Shown: positions 36,017 through 45,259, counted from the stretch's first letter. The stretch: 64,000 nt of DNA from Oryzomicrobium terrae (GCF_008274805.1 NZ_CP022579.1:1302001-1366000); one strand, 5' to 3'. Notes: generated by a model not told the origin, from the sequence alone. Numbers and translations are program-made.

Positions 36017-36874
36017 ATGCGAATGACTGTTGCAATTACCACGCCAATGCCCCTGCCAGGGGCACCTCACGCCAGTTGGGAGATGGGAGAGTACACCCTT
36101 ACCCGCATTCCCGCGTTTCGCGACAACTATCTCTGGCTACTGGGGGTGACCGGAAGCCTTAATGTCGTCGTGGTCGACCCGGGTGAAGCAGAAGCTGTGG
36201 AGGCCGTTCTGGAGCAGACCGGAACGACCCTCGCGGCCATCTTGCTGACCCATCATCATGCCGACCATTGTGGCGGCGTGGCAAGGCTGATCCAGCATTT
36301 TCAAGGGATTCCGGTATTCGGCCCCGGGGCGGAGTCTATCACAGGGGTTACCCAGCCATTGTCCGGGGGCGAGGCGTTGTCGGTGCCCGGTGTCAGGGCC
36401 CCCGTCCAGGTTCTGGCCGTGCCGGGGCATACAGCGGCTCACCTGGCCTATTTCCTCCCAGGCGAGATCGGCCGGCCCGGCCTGTTGTTCTGCGGCGATA
36501 CCCTGTTCGGGCTGGGCTGCGGCCGACTCTTCGAAGGCACGGCAGCGCAGATGAATGCTTCCCTGGCGCGGCTGGCCGCCTTGCCGGACGATACCCTGGT
36601 GTTCTGTGCCCACGAATATACTTTGCTCAACCTGCCGTTTGCCGAGGCAGTCGATCCGGACAATGCTGCGTTGCTGCATCGGGGCGAGTCGATCCGGCGC
36701 TTGCGTGCCTGCGGCGAGGCAACGGTACCGTTTCGCCTGGTCGAAGAGCGGGCAACCAATCCATTCTTGCGCTGCAGTGAACCCGCCATCGCGGCGGCGG
36801 TGGCAGATGTAGCGGAAGAAGGTGATCCCGTGGCCGTATTTGCCGCCCTGCGCGAGTGGCGTAACCGCTGGTGA
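36017..36874 (+). CDS. gloB: Hydroxyacylglutathione hydrolase (glyoxalase II)
   Basis: A 285-aa MBL-fold thioesterase that hydrolyses S-lactoylglutathione to lactate and glutathione, detoxifying methylglyoxal. The metal-binding motif is LLTHHHADHCGG, with later ligands in HTAAHLAYFL, CGDTLFGLGCGRLFEG and CAHEYTLLN. The glutathione-site C-terminal helices end with FAALREWRNRW. GGAGG at 36008-36012 lies 4 bases before ATG 36017 and 10 before ATG 36023; either could be used. Both give about 20 extra residues before TLTRIPAFRDNYLWLL, where most GloB proteins start. An ATG at 36083 gives the canonical length but lacks a usable ribosome site. Confidence 0.93.
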   Translation: MRMTVAITTPMPLPGAPHASWEMGEYTLTRIPAFRDNYLWLLGVTGSLNVVVVDPGEAEAVEAVLEQTGTTLAAILLTHHHADHCGGVARLIQHFQGIPVFGPGAESITGVTQPLSGGEALSVPGVRAPVQVLAVPGHTAAHLAYFLPGEIGRPGLLFCGDTLFGLGCGRLFEGTAAQMNASLARLAALPDDTLVFCAHEYTLLNLPFAEAVDPDNAALLHRGESIRRLRACGEATVPFRLVEERATNPFLRCSEPAIAAAVADVAEEGDPVAVFAALREWRNRW

Positions 36875-36935
36875 AGACGGGGAGTCCCCGCGCCCCTGTT
36901 GCTGCCGTGGGGATTGTTGCGTGGGCGAAGGCGGG

Positions 36936-37355
36936 TCAGCGGAAGCGGGGCAGGGTGCGCCGGACGCGGGTCAGGGCATCCATGACCTTGGCGGCATTGA
37001 AGGGCTTGACGACGAAGCCGGCGGCGCCGGACTTAAGGGCTTCCTGAACGTTCTCAGCACTGGCGTTGCCGGTGACCATGATCACGGCCGTGTCCGGGTA
37101 ATCGCGGCGGGTGTTGCGCAGCACCTCGATGCCGTCGATTTCCGGCATCACCACATCGAGCAGCACGATGTCCGGGGTTAAGCGGGCCAGGGATTCCAGA
37201 GCAGAGACACCGTCCCGGGCCTCACCGACGACTTCGTAGGGTTCTTCGCGCAGGATTGCCTTGAGCAGCGAGCGCATGATCTCGTTGTCGTCCACGATCA
37301 GCACGGTAGGCCGGCTGGAGGCGGGAGCTGAGGGCTGTTGCGCAGGAATCGTCAT
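36936..37355 (-). CDS. Stand-alone CheY-like response regulator
   Basis: A 139-aa protein that is one receiver domain with a short Pro/Ser N-terminal tail and no output domain. VLIVDDNEIMR carries the acidic pair, LLDVVMPEIDG the phospho-acceptor Asp, MVTGNAS the switch Thr and VVKPFNAAK the conserved Lys. The start is ATG 37355; a TTG further upstream lies in the terminator of the neighbouring gene. It follows the diguanylate cyclase on the same strand but is separated by a terminator-like hairpin. No histidine kinase is nearby. Confidence 0.9.
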   Translation of the reverse strand: MTIPAQQPSAPASSRPTVLIVDDNEIMRSLLKAILREEPYEVVGEARDGVSALESLARLTPDIVLLDVVMPEIDGIEVLRNTRRDYPDTAVIMVTGNASAENVQEALKSGAAGFVVKPFNAAKVMDALTRVRRTLPRFR

Positions 37356-37372
37356 CGCCAGAAGATCAGAAA

Positions 37373-37397
37373 CAAAAAAACCGGGGCAACCGGTCAA
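37373..37397 (-). terminator. Probable terminator after the diguanylate cyclase
   Basis: Short stem ACCGG/CCGGT with a five-base loop, followed on the minus strand by seven T. The stem is short, so read-through to the response regulator is possible. Confidence 0.6.
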
Positions 37398-37421
37398 AAT
37401 GCCAGGGATGGTGCGGCAGGT

Positions 37422-38381
37422 TCAGCAGGCGGGTTCGAGCAACAGCCCTTCGATCCGGGCGACCCGGTTCCGTCCACTACCCTTGGCATTGTACAGGGCC
37501 CGGTCGGCGGCCGCGATCAGGTCCGCAGGGGTGGCTTCCGCGCCCGGGACACAGGCGGCCACGCCGCAGGACAGGGTGACATGGCCCAACGGCGAGTCCG
37601 GGTGGACCAGCTTGAGTTGCTCGACGCTGTGGCGCATGCGCTCGGCAACGAAGGCAGCGCCGCCCAGGGTGGTTTCCGGCAAGATCATGGCGAATTCTTC
37701 ACCGCCGTAGCGGGCCAACAAGTCACCGGCCCGCTCCATGGCACGCGACATGGTGGCGGCGACTTGCTGCAGACAGTCGTCCCCGGCCTGGTGGCCGAGG
37801 GCGTCGTTGAATTTCTTGAAAAAATCGACGTCGCAAATCACCAGGGCAAGTACCCGGTGATGGCGCTGGGCACGGCGCCACTCGGCTTCCAGGGCGGTGT
37901 CAAAGCGGCGCCGGTTGGCCACCCCGGTGAGGCCGTCGATGCTGGAAAGCCGTTCAAGTTCCTGGTTGGCGGCATCGAGCTTACGCGTCAGCACCACCAG
38001 GGAACGGCGCATCTGCACGATGCGCTGCATGGCGCGCAGCTTGGCGCGCAGCACCACTTCCGAGACCGGTTTGCCGAGGAAGTCGTCGCCGCCCGCGGCG
38101 ATGCCCTTTTCCAGGTGGTCGTCGGTGTAGCTGGCGGTGAGGAAAATGATCGGGGTCCATTCCCCCTGGCCTTCGAGTTGGCGCAGGCGGCGCGCCACTT
38201 CAAAGCCGTCGATGCCGGGCAGGATCAGGTCGAGCAGCACCAAGTCCGGCCGTTCTTGCTGAAACAGGGCCACGGCCTCCAGCCCGTCACCCGCCGGCAG
38301 GGGCTGCATGCCCATGCGCTCGAGTTGGCTGCACACCACCACGCGGGCGGTGCGGGTATCTTCGACGACGAGAACTTTCAT
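37422..38381 (-). CDS. Response-regulator diguanylate cyclase (REC-GGDEF)
   Basis: A 319-aa protein that makes cyclic di-GMP when phosphorylated. The receiver domain (1-120) has VLVVEDTRTAR, the phospho-Asp in LLDLILPGIDG and the Lys in FLGKPVSE. A short coiled helix follows, then a GGDEF domain (about 160-319) starting SSIDGLTGVANRRRF. The active site is GGEEF, catalytically competent in this family. The product-inhibition site RxxD (RAGD) sits exactly five residues before it, so feedback inhibition by c-di-GMP is expected. The arrangement resembles WspR rather than PleD (one receiver domain). Confidence 0.94.
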   Translation of the reverse strand: MKVLVVEDTRTARVVVCSQLERMGMQPLPAGDGLEAVALFQQERPDLVLLDLILPGIDGFEVARRLRQLEGQGEWTPIIFLTASYTDDHLEKGIAAGGDDFLGKPVSEVVLRAKLRAMQRIVQMRRSLVVLTRKLDAANQELERLSSIDGLTGVANRRRFDTALEAEWRRAQRHHRVLALVICDVDFFKKFNDALGHQAGDDCLQQVAATMSRAMERAGDLLARYGGEEFAMILPETTLGGAAFVAERMRHSVEQLKLVHPDSPLGHVTLSCGVAACVPGAEATPADLIAAADRALYNAKGSGRNRVARIEGLLLEPAC

Positions 38382-38594
38382 GTAGGTGGAAGACGCCTGC
38401 CTAGGCGGCGTGCTTCATGTCTCCCGCAGTGCTGCACCGGGTGCAGCGTTGTTATGCCGCTTGTATGACGTGATTGTAGCCCAAAGCCTCCCGTCGGGGA
38501 CGAAATGCCGACCGTCCGGGGGGCCGTGCGTGACGCTGCAACTCCCGCCACGTACACTGTCATACCGTCACCCCATAATTATTTTAAATCCGCC

Positions 38595-41500
38595 ATGTCC
38601 CAGCCTTCGGTTCCGTCCCCCGACGCTTCTTCTTCCTCGTCCTGGAATGCCTTCCGGGAACGTGCGGCAAGGCTGGCACGGCGTCCTGGTGTGCGCCGCG
38701 GCGCCACGATCCTCGGCATTGCCTGGTTGGTGTGGCTGGCCGTCGGTTTCGCCTCGGGGCCCTTCCTCAAGGATACGGTGGCGCGGCTGCTGTCGGAAAA
38801 GCTGCTGCGGCCGGTGACCATTTCCCGCCTGGCGCTCAACCCGTTCACCCTGCGCCTCGACATCGAGGGCTTCCGCGTCGATTCCCTGCCGGACCAGGGC
38901 GACAAGCCCATCCTCGCCTTCGACAAGCTGATGGTGGATCTGTCTTCCTCCACCTTTGTTCGCTTCAAGCCGGTGATTGCCGACCTCGACCTGGAGCGGC
39001 CCCAGGTCAACCTGGTGCGCTTCGATGCCGAGCGCACCAACATCTCCGACATCATCGAGGCACTGCGCTCGCCTCCCGATCAGGAAGAGTCGCCGCCGCC
39101 CAAGTTCGAATTGCTCGATCTGCACCTGCGCGGCGGCAGCATCACCCTGGACGACCGGGTCGCCGGCACCACCACCACCCTGACCGCCCTGGACCTGAGC
39201 TTGCCGCGCCTGGCCAACCTGGGGCAGGGCGAAGATCGGGCCCTGCCGGTGCTCAAGGGGGAGTTGGACGGTGCGCCCTTCGAGCTCAAGGCCGAGGCGG
39301 TGCCCTTTGCCAGTGTGCCGGAAGCCACGGTGCGACTGGCCTTCAACGGCCTTGATCCGCTGCCCCTGCTGCACTACGCGGCTTTGCCGCTGGTGGTGGA
39401 GAAGGCGCGCCTCGATCTCGACGTCAATGCCCGCCTGCGTCTGGCCAAGGACGAGCCGATCGGCTTGGCACTGAGCGGCGAAGTGGTGTTGCGCGATTTC
39501 GACCTACGGCAAAAAGGGGGCGCCCCCTTGGTGGCCGGCGAGCGCCTTGGCATTGTCCTCGACAAGGTCGAACCCCTGGCCGGGGCGGCCCGGGTAGCCG
39601 GTATCCGGCTGGAAAAGACTCAACTGCACGTCAGCCGCGATAGTCAGGGCCGGATCAACCTGCTCAGCCTGGCCCCCCCCCCGGCCAAACCGGGTGCCTC
39701 GACCAAGCCAGCACCCGCCGCGCCCAAATCGAATGGTGCCGCCAAGCCCCCCGCGGACGAATTCAAATGGTCGGTGGCCAAGGTCGAACTGGCCGACATC
39801 ACCGTGGTGGTGGACGATAACTTCCAGGGACCGGCCCGCCGGCTCACGGTGAAGGATCTCCAGATCAGCCTGCGCGATGTGACCGCCGGCTTTGCCAAAC
39901 CGGTGCTGTTCGACCTGTCGGCAGCCATCCAGGCTGGCGACTGGGCCCAGGTGAACACCCTGTCCCTGAGCGGCGGCAAGGCCGACTTGGCTGGCCATGC
40001 CATCTCTCTGGAAAAAGCCGCCCTGGATGGGGCCAAGGTTGCCCTGGTGCGGGAAAAGGATGGCCGGCTGGTGATGCCCTTGCCCTTCGTGGCCGAGGCA
40101 GATGCCCCGCCTGCCGCGGAGGGGGGCGCCGGCAAGAAAGCCGTGGGGACCACCACGTCGGCCCCGGCTGATGCCGGAGCGGCCGGTTCGGTGGCCCCGG
40201 CGTGGCGCGCCCAGGTCGCCCAGGTGGAGGTGAGCGGCGTGGCGGTGGACGTGGAGGATCGCAGTGCGCCCCAGACCGCCCGGATCAAACTGGCGGACCT
40301 GAGTGCCAGCCTGGCCGGTGTCGATACCGCCCCGGGCAAGGCGATGAGCGTCAAGTTCGGTACCACCGTGAGCCCGGTTGCCGTGGCTACGGCCGATTCG
40401 GGCAAGACGGCCAAGCGCTCTCGTGCGGATGCGAAGGCCTCGGCCAAGCCCAGCACACCGCCCCTGGCCAAGCTTGCCAAGGGGAGCAAGGGCAGCAGCA
40501 AGGCCAAGGCTGGCGATAAGGCGACCAACAAGGCCACCGTGCCTGGCCGCCTGGAGGCCGATGGCCAGATCACTCTGGCGCCCCTGGACGTGGCGCTCAA
40601 CGTGCGTACCCGCCAGATCAGCCTGCAACCGGTTCAGGCCTACCTGGCCGACAAGGTCGGCTTCCGTCTGGCCCGCGGCCAACTCACCGGAGCGCTCAAG
40701 GTGGCCCTGGCCGAACCGCGCAGCAAGGGCGCCGGCCAGCCCGGTGCCCTGGCCGGCCGGATCAGCGGCGACATGACGGTGGGCGACCTGTCGGCCCAGG
40801 AAGCCCAGAGCAGCGACGAGTTCCTCAGCTGGAAGTCCCTGTTCTTCGGCGGCATCGACGTCAAGGTACCGGTGACCGACGTGGCCGTGCGCGAGGTGGC
40901 CCTGTCCGATTTCGCCGCCCGGGTCGAGGTCTCGCCCAAGGGGGATCTCAATCTCAAGCAGCTGATGAAGCCGGCGGTGGCGCCGGCCGATACGCCGGTG
41001 TCCGCCGACAAGAACGCCCACTCCGGCAACGCCGGCAAAGAGACGGCAAAGCCCGCCGCCAAACCCGCCGAAGCGGCCCCGGTGGGCAGCGACGGACCGC
41101 GCATCAAGGTCGGCAAGGTCACCCTGCAAGGTGGCCGGGTGTTCGTCAACGACCAGTTCGTCAAACCCAATTATTCGGCCCGCCTGGTGGATCTGGGGGG
41201 GCGCATCGGCAGTCTGTCCTCGGACCCGGCGGTACGCTCCGACTTCGACATCCGCGGCCGCCTGGGTATTGGCACCCCGATCATCATTTCCGGCAAGGTC
41301 AATCCCCTGGCCAAGGACCCGTTCTTGGACCTGAAGATGGAAGCCAAGGGTATCGAGATGACCACTTTCTCGCCCTACTCGGGCAAGTACCTGGGCTACA
41401 CCATCGAGAAGGGCAAGCTGCTGGTGGACGTGTCCTATCTGGTGGAAAACCGCCAGCTCAAGGCCGAGAACCACGTCTTCCTTGACCAGTTCACCCTGGG

Positions 41501-42266
41501 TGAGCCGGTGGATAGCCCGGATGCGGTCAAGCTGCCGGTGCGCCTGGCCATCTCGCTCCTGACCAACAACCGGGGCGAGATCGACCTGCGCCTGCCGGTG
41601 TCCGGCTCCCTGGACGACCCCCAGTTCTCGGTGGGCGGGGTGGTCTGGCAGGTGCTCAAGAACCTCATCACCAAGGCGGTGACCGCGCCCTTTACCCTGC
41701 TCGCCAAGGCTTTTGGCGGCGGCGAGGATCTGGAGCAGCTGGCCTTCGCGCCCGGACGCTCCAGCCTGGACGACAGCCTGCGCGGTAAGCTCGACACCCT
41801 GGTCAAGGTGCTCAATGACCGCCAGAGCCTCAACGTCGAAATCACCGGCATCGCTCTGCCGGCGCTGGAAGCCGACGATTACCGCCGCGCCCAGCTCGAC
41901 CGCAAGGTCAAGGCGCGCAAGCGCAGCCAGGCCGATCCCGATGCCGAGGATGTGACGGTGTCGCCGGCCGAATATCCGGCCCTGCTGGAAAAGGTCTACA
42001 AGGACGCCAGCTTCCCCAAGCCACGCAACCTGATCGGCCTGACCAAGAGCCTGCCGGTGGAAGAGATGGAGCGGCTGCTGCTCGCCAACACCCCGGCCGG
42101 CGAACCCGAACTGCGCCGGCTGGCCGAGCGGCGGGGCAAGATGGTGCAGGACTACCTGATCGAAAAGGGGATCGCTGCGGAGCGCCTGTTCCTGGTCAAT
42201 CCTCGCCTCGACACGGCCGAGGCCGGCAGCAAGGAAGGCCCGCGCGTCGCGCTGTCCCTGCGCTGA
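38595..42266 (+). CDS. Large DUF748 (AsmA-like) envelope protein
   Basis: A 1223-aa protein. One transmembrane segment near residues 35-55 (ATILGIAWLVWLAVGFASG) anchors it; the rest should be periplasmic. DUF748 regions are recognisable from RPVTISRLALNPFTLRLDI through the middle, and again in the C-terminal third (LDLKMEAKGIEMTTFSPYSG, LLTNNRGEIDLRLPVSGSL). Such beta-rich chains resemble AsmA/TamB bridge proteins, which handle lipid or outer-membrane traffic; that role is an inference here. Three low-complexity Ala/Lys/Pro linkers interrupt it (about 365-390, 598-650, 797-833). The last about 190 residues (from LAFAPGRSSLDDSL) look like an OmpA-type fold typical of the family's end. The ribosome site is poor. 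Confidence 0.88.
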   Translation: MSQPSVPSPDASSSSSWNAFRERAARLARRPGVRRGATILGIAWLVWLAVGFASGPFLKDTVARLLSEKLLRPVTISRLALNPFTLRLDIEGFRVDSLPDQGDKPILAFDKLMVDLSSSTFVRFKPVIADLDLERPQVNLVRFDAERTNISDIIEALRSPPDQEESPPPKFELLDLHLRGGSITLDDRVAGTTTTLTALDLSLPRLANLGQGEDRALPVLKGELDGAPFELKAEAVPFASVPEATVRLAFNGLDPLPLLHYAALPLVVEKARLDLDVNARLRLAKDEPIGLALSGEVVLRDFDLRQKGGAPLVAGERLGIVLDKVEPLAGAARVAGIRLEKTQLHVSRDSQGRINLLSLAPPPAKPGASTKPAPAAPKSNGAAKPPADEFKWSVAKVELADITVVVDDNFQGPARRLTVKDLQISLRDVTAGFAKPVLFDLSAAIQAGDWAQVNTLSLSGGKADLAGHAISLEKAALDGAKVALVREKDGRLVMPLPFVAEADAPPAAEGGAGKKAVGTTTSAPADAGAAGSVAPAWRAQVAQVEVSGVAVDVEDRSAPQTARIKLADLSASLAGVDTAPGKAMSVKFGTTVSPVAVATADSGKTAKRSRADAKASAKPSTPPLAKLAKGSKGSSKAKAGDKATNKATVPGRLEADGQITLAPLDVALNVRTRQISLQPVQAYLADKVGFRLARGQLTGALKVALAEPRSKGAGQPGALAGRISGDMTVGDLSAQEAQSSDEFLSWKSLFFGGIDVKVPVTDVAVREVALSDFAARVEVSPKGDLNLKQLMKPAVAPADTPVSADKNAHSGNAGKETAKPAAKPAEAAPVGSDGPRIKVGKVTLQGGRVFVNDQFVKPNYSARLVDLGGRIGSLSSDPAVRSDFDIRGRLGIGTPIIISGKVNPLAKDPFLDLKMEAKGIEMTTFSPYSGKYLGYTIEKGKLLVDVSYLVENRQLKAENHVFLDQFTLGEPVDSPDAVKLPVRLAISLLTNNRGEIDLRLPVSGSLDDPQFSVGGVVWQVLKNLITKAVTAPFTLLAKAFGGGEDLEQLAFAPGRSSLDDSLRGKLDTLVKVLNDRQSLNVEITGIALPALEADDYRRAQLDRKVKARKRSQADPDAEDVTVSPAEYPALLEKVYKDASFPKPRNLIGLTKSLPVEEMERLLLANTPAGEPELRRLAERRGKMVQDYLIEKGIAAERLFLVNPRLDTAEAGSKEGPRVALSLR

Positions 42267-42302
42267 GGGTAGCCGAGCGATACGAAGGGGGCGGGTTGGC
42301 GG

Positions 42303-42740
42303 TCAGCCGCAGAACTGGGCGAGGAACCACACCAACCCGGCCCCCACCACCAGGGCCAGCAGGCCGAGCAACAGGGCGGCGCGGGCCGGGCTGTGGCCGC
42401 GGCTGACGATGCCGCGGCGGCGGTTGTCCACGTAGTTGGCGAATTCGCCGAAGGCGAGAAAGGCCGCCAGGGCAAAGACGATGGAGCCGTAGAAAATGCC
42501 CACGGTCTGCCAGTCGCCCACATCCCGGCAGGAAAACGACGCCAACTGGCGCAGCTTCAGGGTGAAGTCTACCCGCAGGCCGTAATACAACCCCAAGCCC
42601 AGCAGCAGGCCGAAGATCAGCAGCATGCCGATCAGCATCCAGGTTTCCGGGCGGCGCAATTCGCGCCCCAGGGCCGCCAGGTCGCTGGCGATCCAGAAGA
42701 GGGGGGCGAACAGTCGGCGGAACAGGCTGGGACGGGACAT
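42303..42740 (-). CDS. Small membrane protein of unknown function
   Basis: A 145-aa protein with three hydrophobic segments (about 35-55, 80-98, 118-140). The N-terminus is basic (MSRPSLFRRLFAP). A conserved-looking loop, SFSCRDVGDWQTVGIFYGS, lies between helices 1 and 2. I do not recognise a named family. The ATG at 42740 lies 18 codons inside the open frame and is preferred because the upstream part has no coding look. It is convergent with the DUF748 gene and divergent from rmuC. Confidence 0.6.
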   Translation of the reverse strand: MSRPSLFRRLFAPLFWIASDLAALGRELRRPETWMLIGMLLIFGLLLGLGLYYGLRVDFTLKLRQLASFSCRDVGDWQTVGIFYGSIVFALAAFLAFGEFANYVDNRRRGIVSRGHSPARAALLLGLLALVVGAGLVWFLAQFCG

Positions 42741-42856
42741 GGTTGCGGCGCGATGAATGGGGGGCTGGGGGGCGGGTGCTCTACAATGGCGCACATTCTA
42801 ACGGCCCGTTATGCCAGAACGGGCTTTGCTGCGACCGCTTGACGATTTTTTTCTCC

Positions 42857-44371
42857 ATGACCGATTCCGTTGCCATTTTTTCCCTCCTTGCCACTGTCTT
42901 AGCCGCCCTCGCCGTGGGGGTGGGCGTGCTCGTCTTACAGCGCCTGAACCGCCTCAGTAGCGGTCGGGACGACGCTGCCCTGACCCTCCAGACCCAGTTG
43001 GACGCCCTTGAGCGGGGGCTGCGCGACGCCCTGGGCCGGCTCGAAGGCGAGCTGCGTGGCGAGTTGCGCGAGGAGTTCGCCCGCAGTCGCCAGGAAGCCC
43101 AGACCGCCGCCTTGCAGCAGCGCGACGAGCAGGGCCGTGGCGCGGCCACCCTGGCCCAGACCCTGTCCGGCCAGGTCGGCAGCTTCGGCCAGACCCTGGG
43201 GCAGAACCTGACCCAGAGCGTGCAGACCCTCAACCAGACTCTGAGCCAGACGCTCACCACCCAGATCGGCCAGCTGACCGAGACCCAGACCCGCAGCCTG
43301 GACGCCTTCGCCCAGCAGTTGAAGACCGTATCCGACGGCCTGGACGGCCGCTTCGAGCAGTTGCGCCAGGCGGTGGAAGCCCGGCTGGCGGCGCTGCAGC
43401 AGGAAAACGGCGTCAAGCTCGACGAGATGCGCAAGACCGTGGACGAAAAGCTCCACGCCACCCTGGAGCAGCGTCTGGGCGAATCCTTCAAGCTCGTCTC
43501 CGAACGGCTGGAGCAGGTCCATCGTGGCCTGGGCGAGATGCAGACCCTGGCCGCCGGCGTGGGCGACCTGAAGCGGGTGCTGACCAACGTCAAGACCCGG
43601 GGCACCTGGGGCGAAGTGCAGCTGGCGGCCCTGCTCGAACAGATCCTCACCCCGGCCCAGTACGCCACCAACGTGGCCACCGTACCCGGCTCCGGCGAGC
43701 GGGTCGAATTCGCCATCCGCCTGCCCGGCAAGGACGACAACGGCTTCGGCGAGACCAGCCCGGTGTGGCTGCCCATCGACGCCAAGTTCCCGGTGGAGGA
43801 CTACCAGCGCCTGGTGGACGCCCAGGACCGGGCCGACCCGGTGGCGGTGGAGGCTGCCGCCAAGGCCCTGGAAGGGCGCCTCAAGGACGAGGCCAAGACC
43901 ATCCGCGCCAAGTACGTGGCGCCACCCCACACCACCGACTTCGCCGTGCTCTACCTGCCCACCGAAGGGCTGTACGCCGAGGCCCTGCGCCGCCCGGGCC
44001 TGACCGACACCCTGCAGCGCGACTACCGGGTCACCCTGGCCGGGCCCACCACTCTGGCGGCCATGCTCAACAGCCTGCAGATGGGCTTCAAGACCCTGGC
44101 CATCGAAAAGCGCTCGTCGGAAGTGTGGGCCGTGCTCGGCGCGGTCAAGACCGAGTTCGGCAAGTTCGGCGACGCCCTGGCCCATACCAAGAAGAAGCTC
44201 CAGGAAGCCACCAACTCCATCGACAAGGCCGAGGTGCGCACCCGGGCGGTGGGGCGCAAACTCAAATCGGTGGAAGCCCTGCCCAGCGGCGAGGCCCTGG
44301 CCCTGCTCGGCGCCGACGGTGGGGAGGGCGGCGAGACCGGCGATGGCGACGCGGAAGAAGAGCTGGTCTAA
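42857..44371 (+). CDS. rmuC: DNA recombination protein RmuC
   Basis: A 504-aa protein that limits inversions at short inverted repeats; the conserved domain belongs to the restriction-endonuclease-like nuclease fold. The N-terminal anchor is VAIFSLLATVLAALAVGVGVL (residues 5-24 or so), then a long Gln/Leu-rich coiled coil (about 30-225). The RmuC core runs about 240-450, with LKRVLTNVKTRGTWGEVQL, LPIDAKFPVEDYQRL and VLYLPTEGLYAEAL. ATG 42857 starts directly before the membrane segment. The last 30 bases overlap the next gene. Confidence 0.94.
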   Translation: MTDSVAIFSLLATVLAALAVGVGVLVLQRLNRLSSGRDDAALTLQTQLDALERGLRDALGRLEGELRGELREEFARSRQEAQTAALQQRDEQGRGAATLAQTLSGQVGSFGQTLGQNLTQSVQTLNQTLSQTLTTQIGQLTETQTRSLDAFAQQLKTVSDGLDGRFEQLRQAVEARLAALQQENGVKLDEMRKTVDEKLHATLEQRLGESFKLVSERLEQVHRGLGEMQTLAAGVGDLKRVLTNVKTRGTWGEVQLAALLEQILTPAQYATNVATVPGSGERVEFAIRLPGKDDNGFGETSPVWLPIDAKFPVEDYQRLVDAQDRADPVAVEAAAKALEGRLKDEAKTIRAKYVAPPHTTDFAVLYLPTEGLYAEALRRPGLTDTLQRDYRVTLAGPTTLAAMLNSLQMGFKTLAIEKRSSEVWAVLGAVKTEFGKFGDALAHTKKKLQEATNSIDKAEVRTRAVGRKLKSVEALPSGEALALLGADGGEGGETGDGDAEEELV

Positions 44372-44999
44372 GCCTGACGCCGGGCCGGCAAAAATTCGTC
44401 GGCCCAAACCCCGCGCCAGTCGGGCATCTTCAAAGGGCCATGCCTGGAAGGCGCGCCAATTCTCGCGCTTGGGGCAGGCCTATCGGAGAACGGCTTACTG
44501 CCTTGTTCTTGGCGGGGGGGATGAAAAAAATGCCTGGGGGCCGGGCGATGCCGAGGGGAGTCTCGCGGTGCCCGTGCCGGGCGATTCCGTTGCGCTGGCC
44601 TTGCGGTCGCCGCGTCCTGTATTCGGCGCCCTGCTGCGGCCGCAATGTCTGGATATCCACCCCGGCCACGCCAACCCGGCCCTGGCCCAGCTGCTGCGCT
44701 GCACCGGAGCGCGCCGTTACGCCGTGATCACCGCCTGCAACCCGGGCTCGCGGCAGCTCGCTGCCGCGGACAACGCCGCGCGCCAGGCCTGGCTGGCGGA
44801 GCGTCTGACTTGCCTCAAGCTGCGTTTCTTCCCCGCCTGTAACGGTCCCGACGCCAGCGACTGGCCGGCGGAACCGTCCTTTCTCGTTCTCGATGCCCCC
44901 TTGGCCCTGCTGCGCCGCTTGGGCCGGGCCTGCGGCCAGAACGCCCTGGTAGCCGGGCGGCGGGACGGTCGGCCCCGGTTGGTGTGGTTGCACGCCTGA
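44343..44999 (+). CDS. DUF3293 domain protein
   Basis: A 218-aa protein. The C-terminal part (about 115-218) shows the DUF3293 pattern: YAVITACNPGSRQL, AWLAERL, a GPDASDWPAEPSFLVLD segment and a helical end ARRLGRACGQNALV-like. The function of this domain is unknown. The start is uncertain. ATG 44343 overlaps the end of rmuC by 29 bases and gives a strongly basic N-terminus (MATRKKSWSKPDAG). The first about 40 residues come from sequence partly resembling the dispersed repeat and may not be translated. No later ATG exists before the domain. Confidence 0.65.
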   Translation: MATRKKSWSKPDAGPAKIRRPKPRASRASSKGHAWKARQFSRLGQAYRRTAYCLVLGGGDEKNAWGPGDAEGSLAVPVPGDSVALALRSPRPVFGALLRPQCLDIHPGHANPALAQLLRCTGARRYAVITACNPGSRQLAAADNAARQAWLAERLTCLKLRFFPACNGPDASDWPAEPSFLVLDAPLALLRRLGRACGQNALVAGRRDGRPRLVWLHA

Positions 45000-45259
45000 T
45001 TGGGCGTAGGGGAGGTGGGCGGCGGCGAGGTCACGCCGCGTTTTACCGGGCTGCCTGGTGTTGCGTGAGTTGCCTTGGGCTGGCCAATGGTTTCAATGGC
45101 TTCCTGCGCAGGTTTCCAGCGCTCGGTTTTCTGGCAGTTGGTTTCCAGCGCTCCCCGGCCTGTCACCGGCGCCCGGGGCTATTACGATTTTCAGCGGGCG
45201 GGCCGTCCGTTTTCCCCGATTTCCCCGAGAGACCGCCAAAGCACAAGTCAGCAGCGTGG
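45000..45259. other. 260-bp gap between convergent genes, nothing recognised
   Basis: Between the DUF3293 gene and the minus-strand cupin gene I see no open frame with a ribosome site, no RNA gene and no strong terminator hairpin. Confidence 0.5.

Noticed and set aside
44414-44475. Another possible dispersed-repeat copy after rmuC
   Set aside because: It shares CGCGCCAGTC and ATCTTCAA with the 52 kb copy, but spacing and flanks differ. I mention it only as a weak resemblance.
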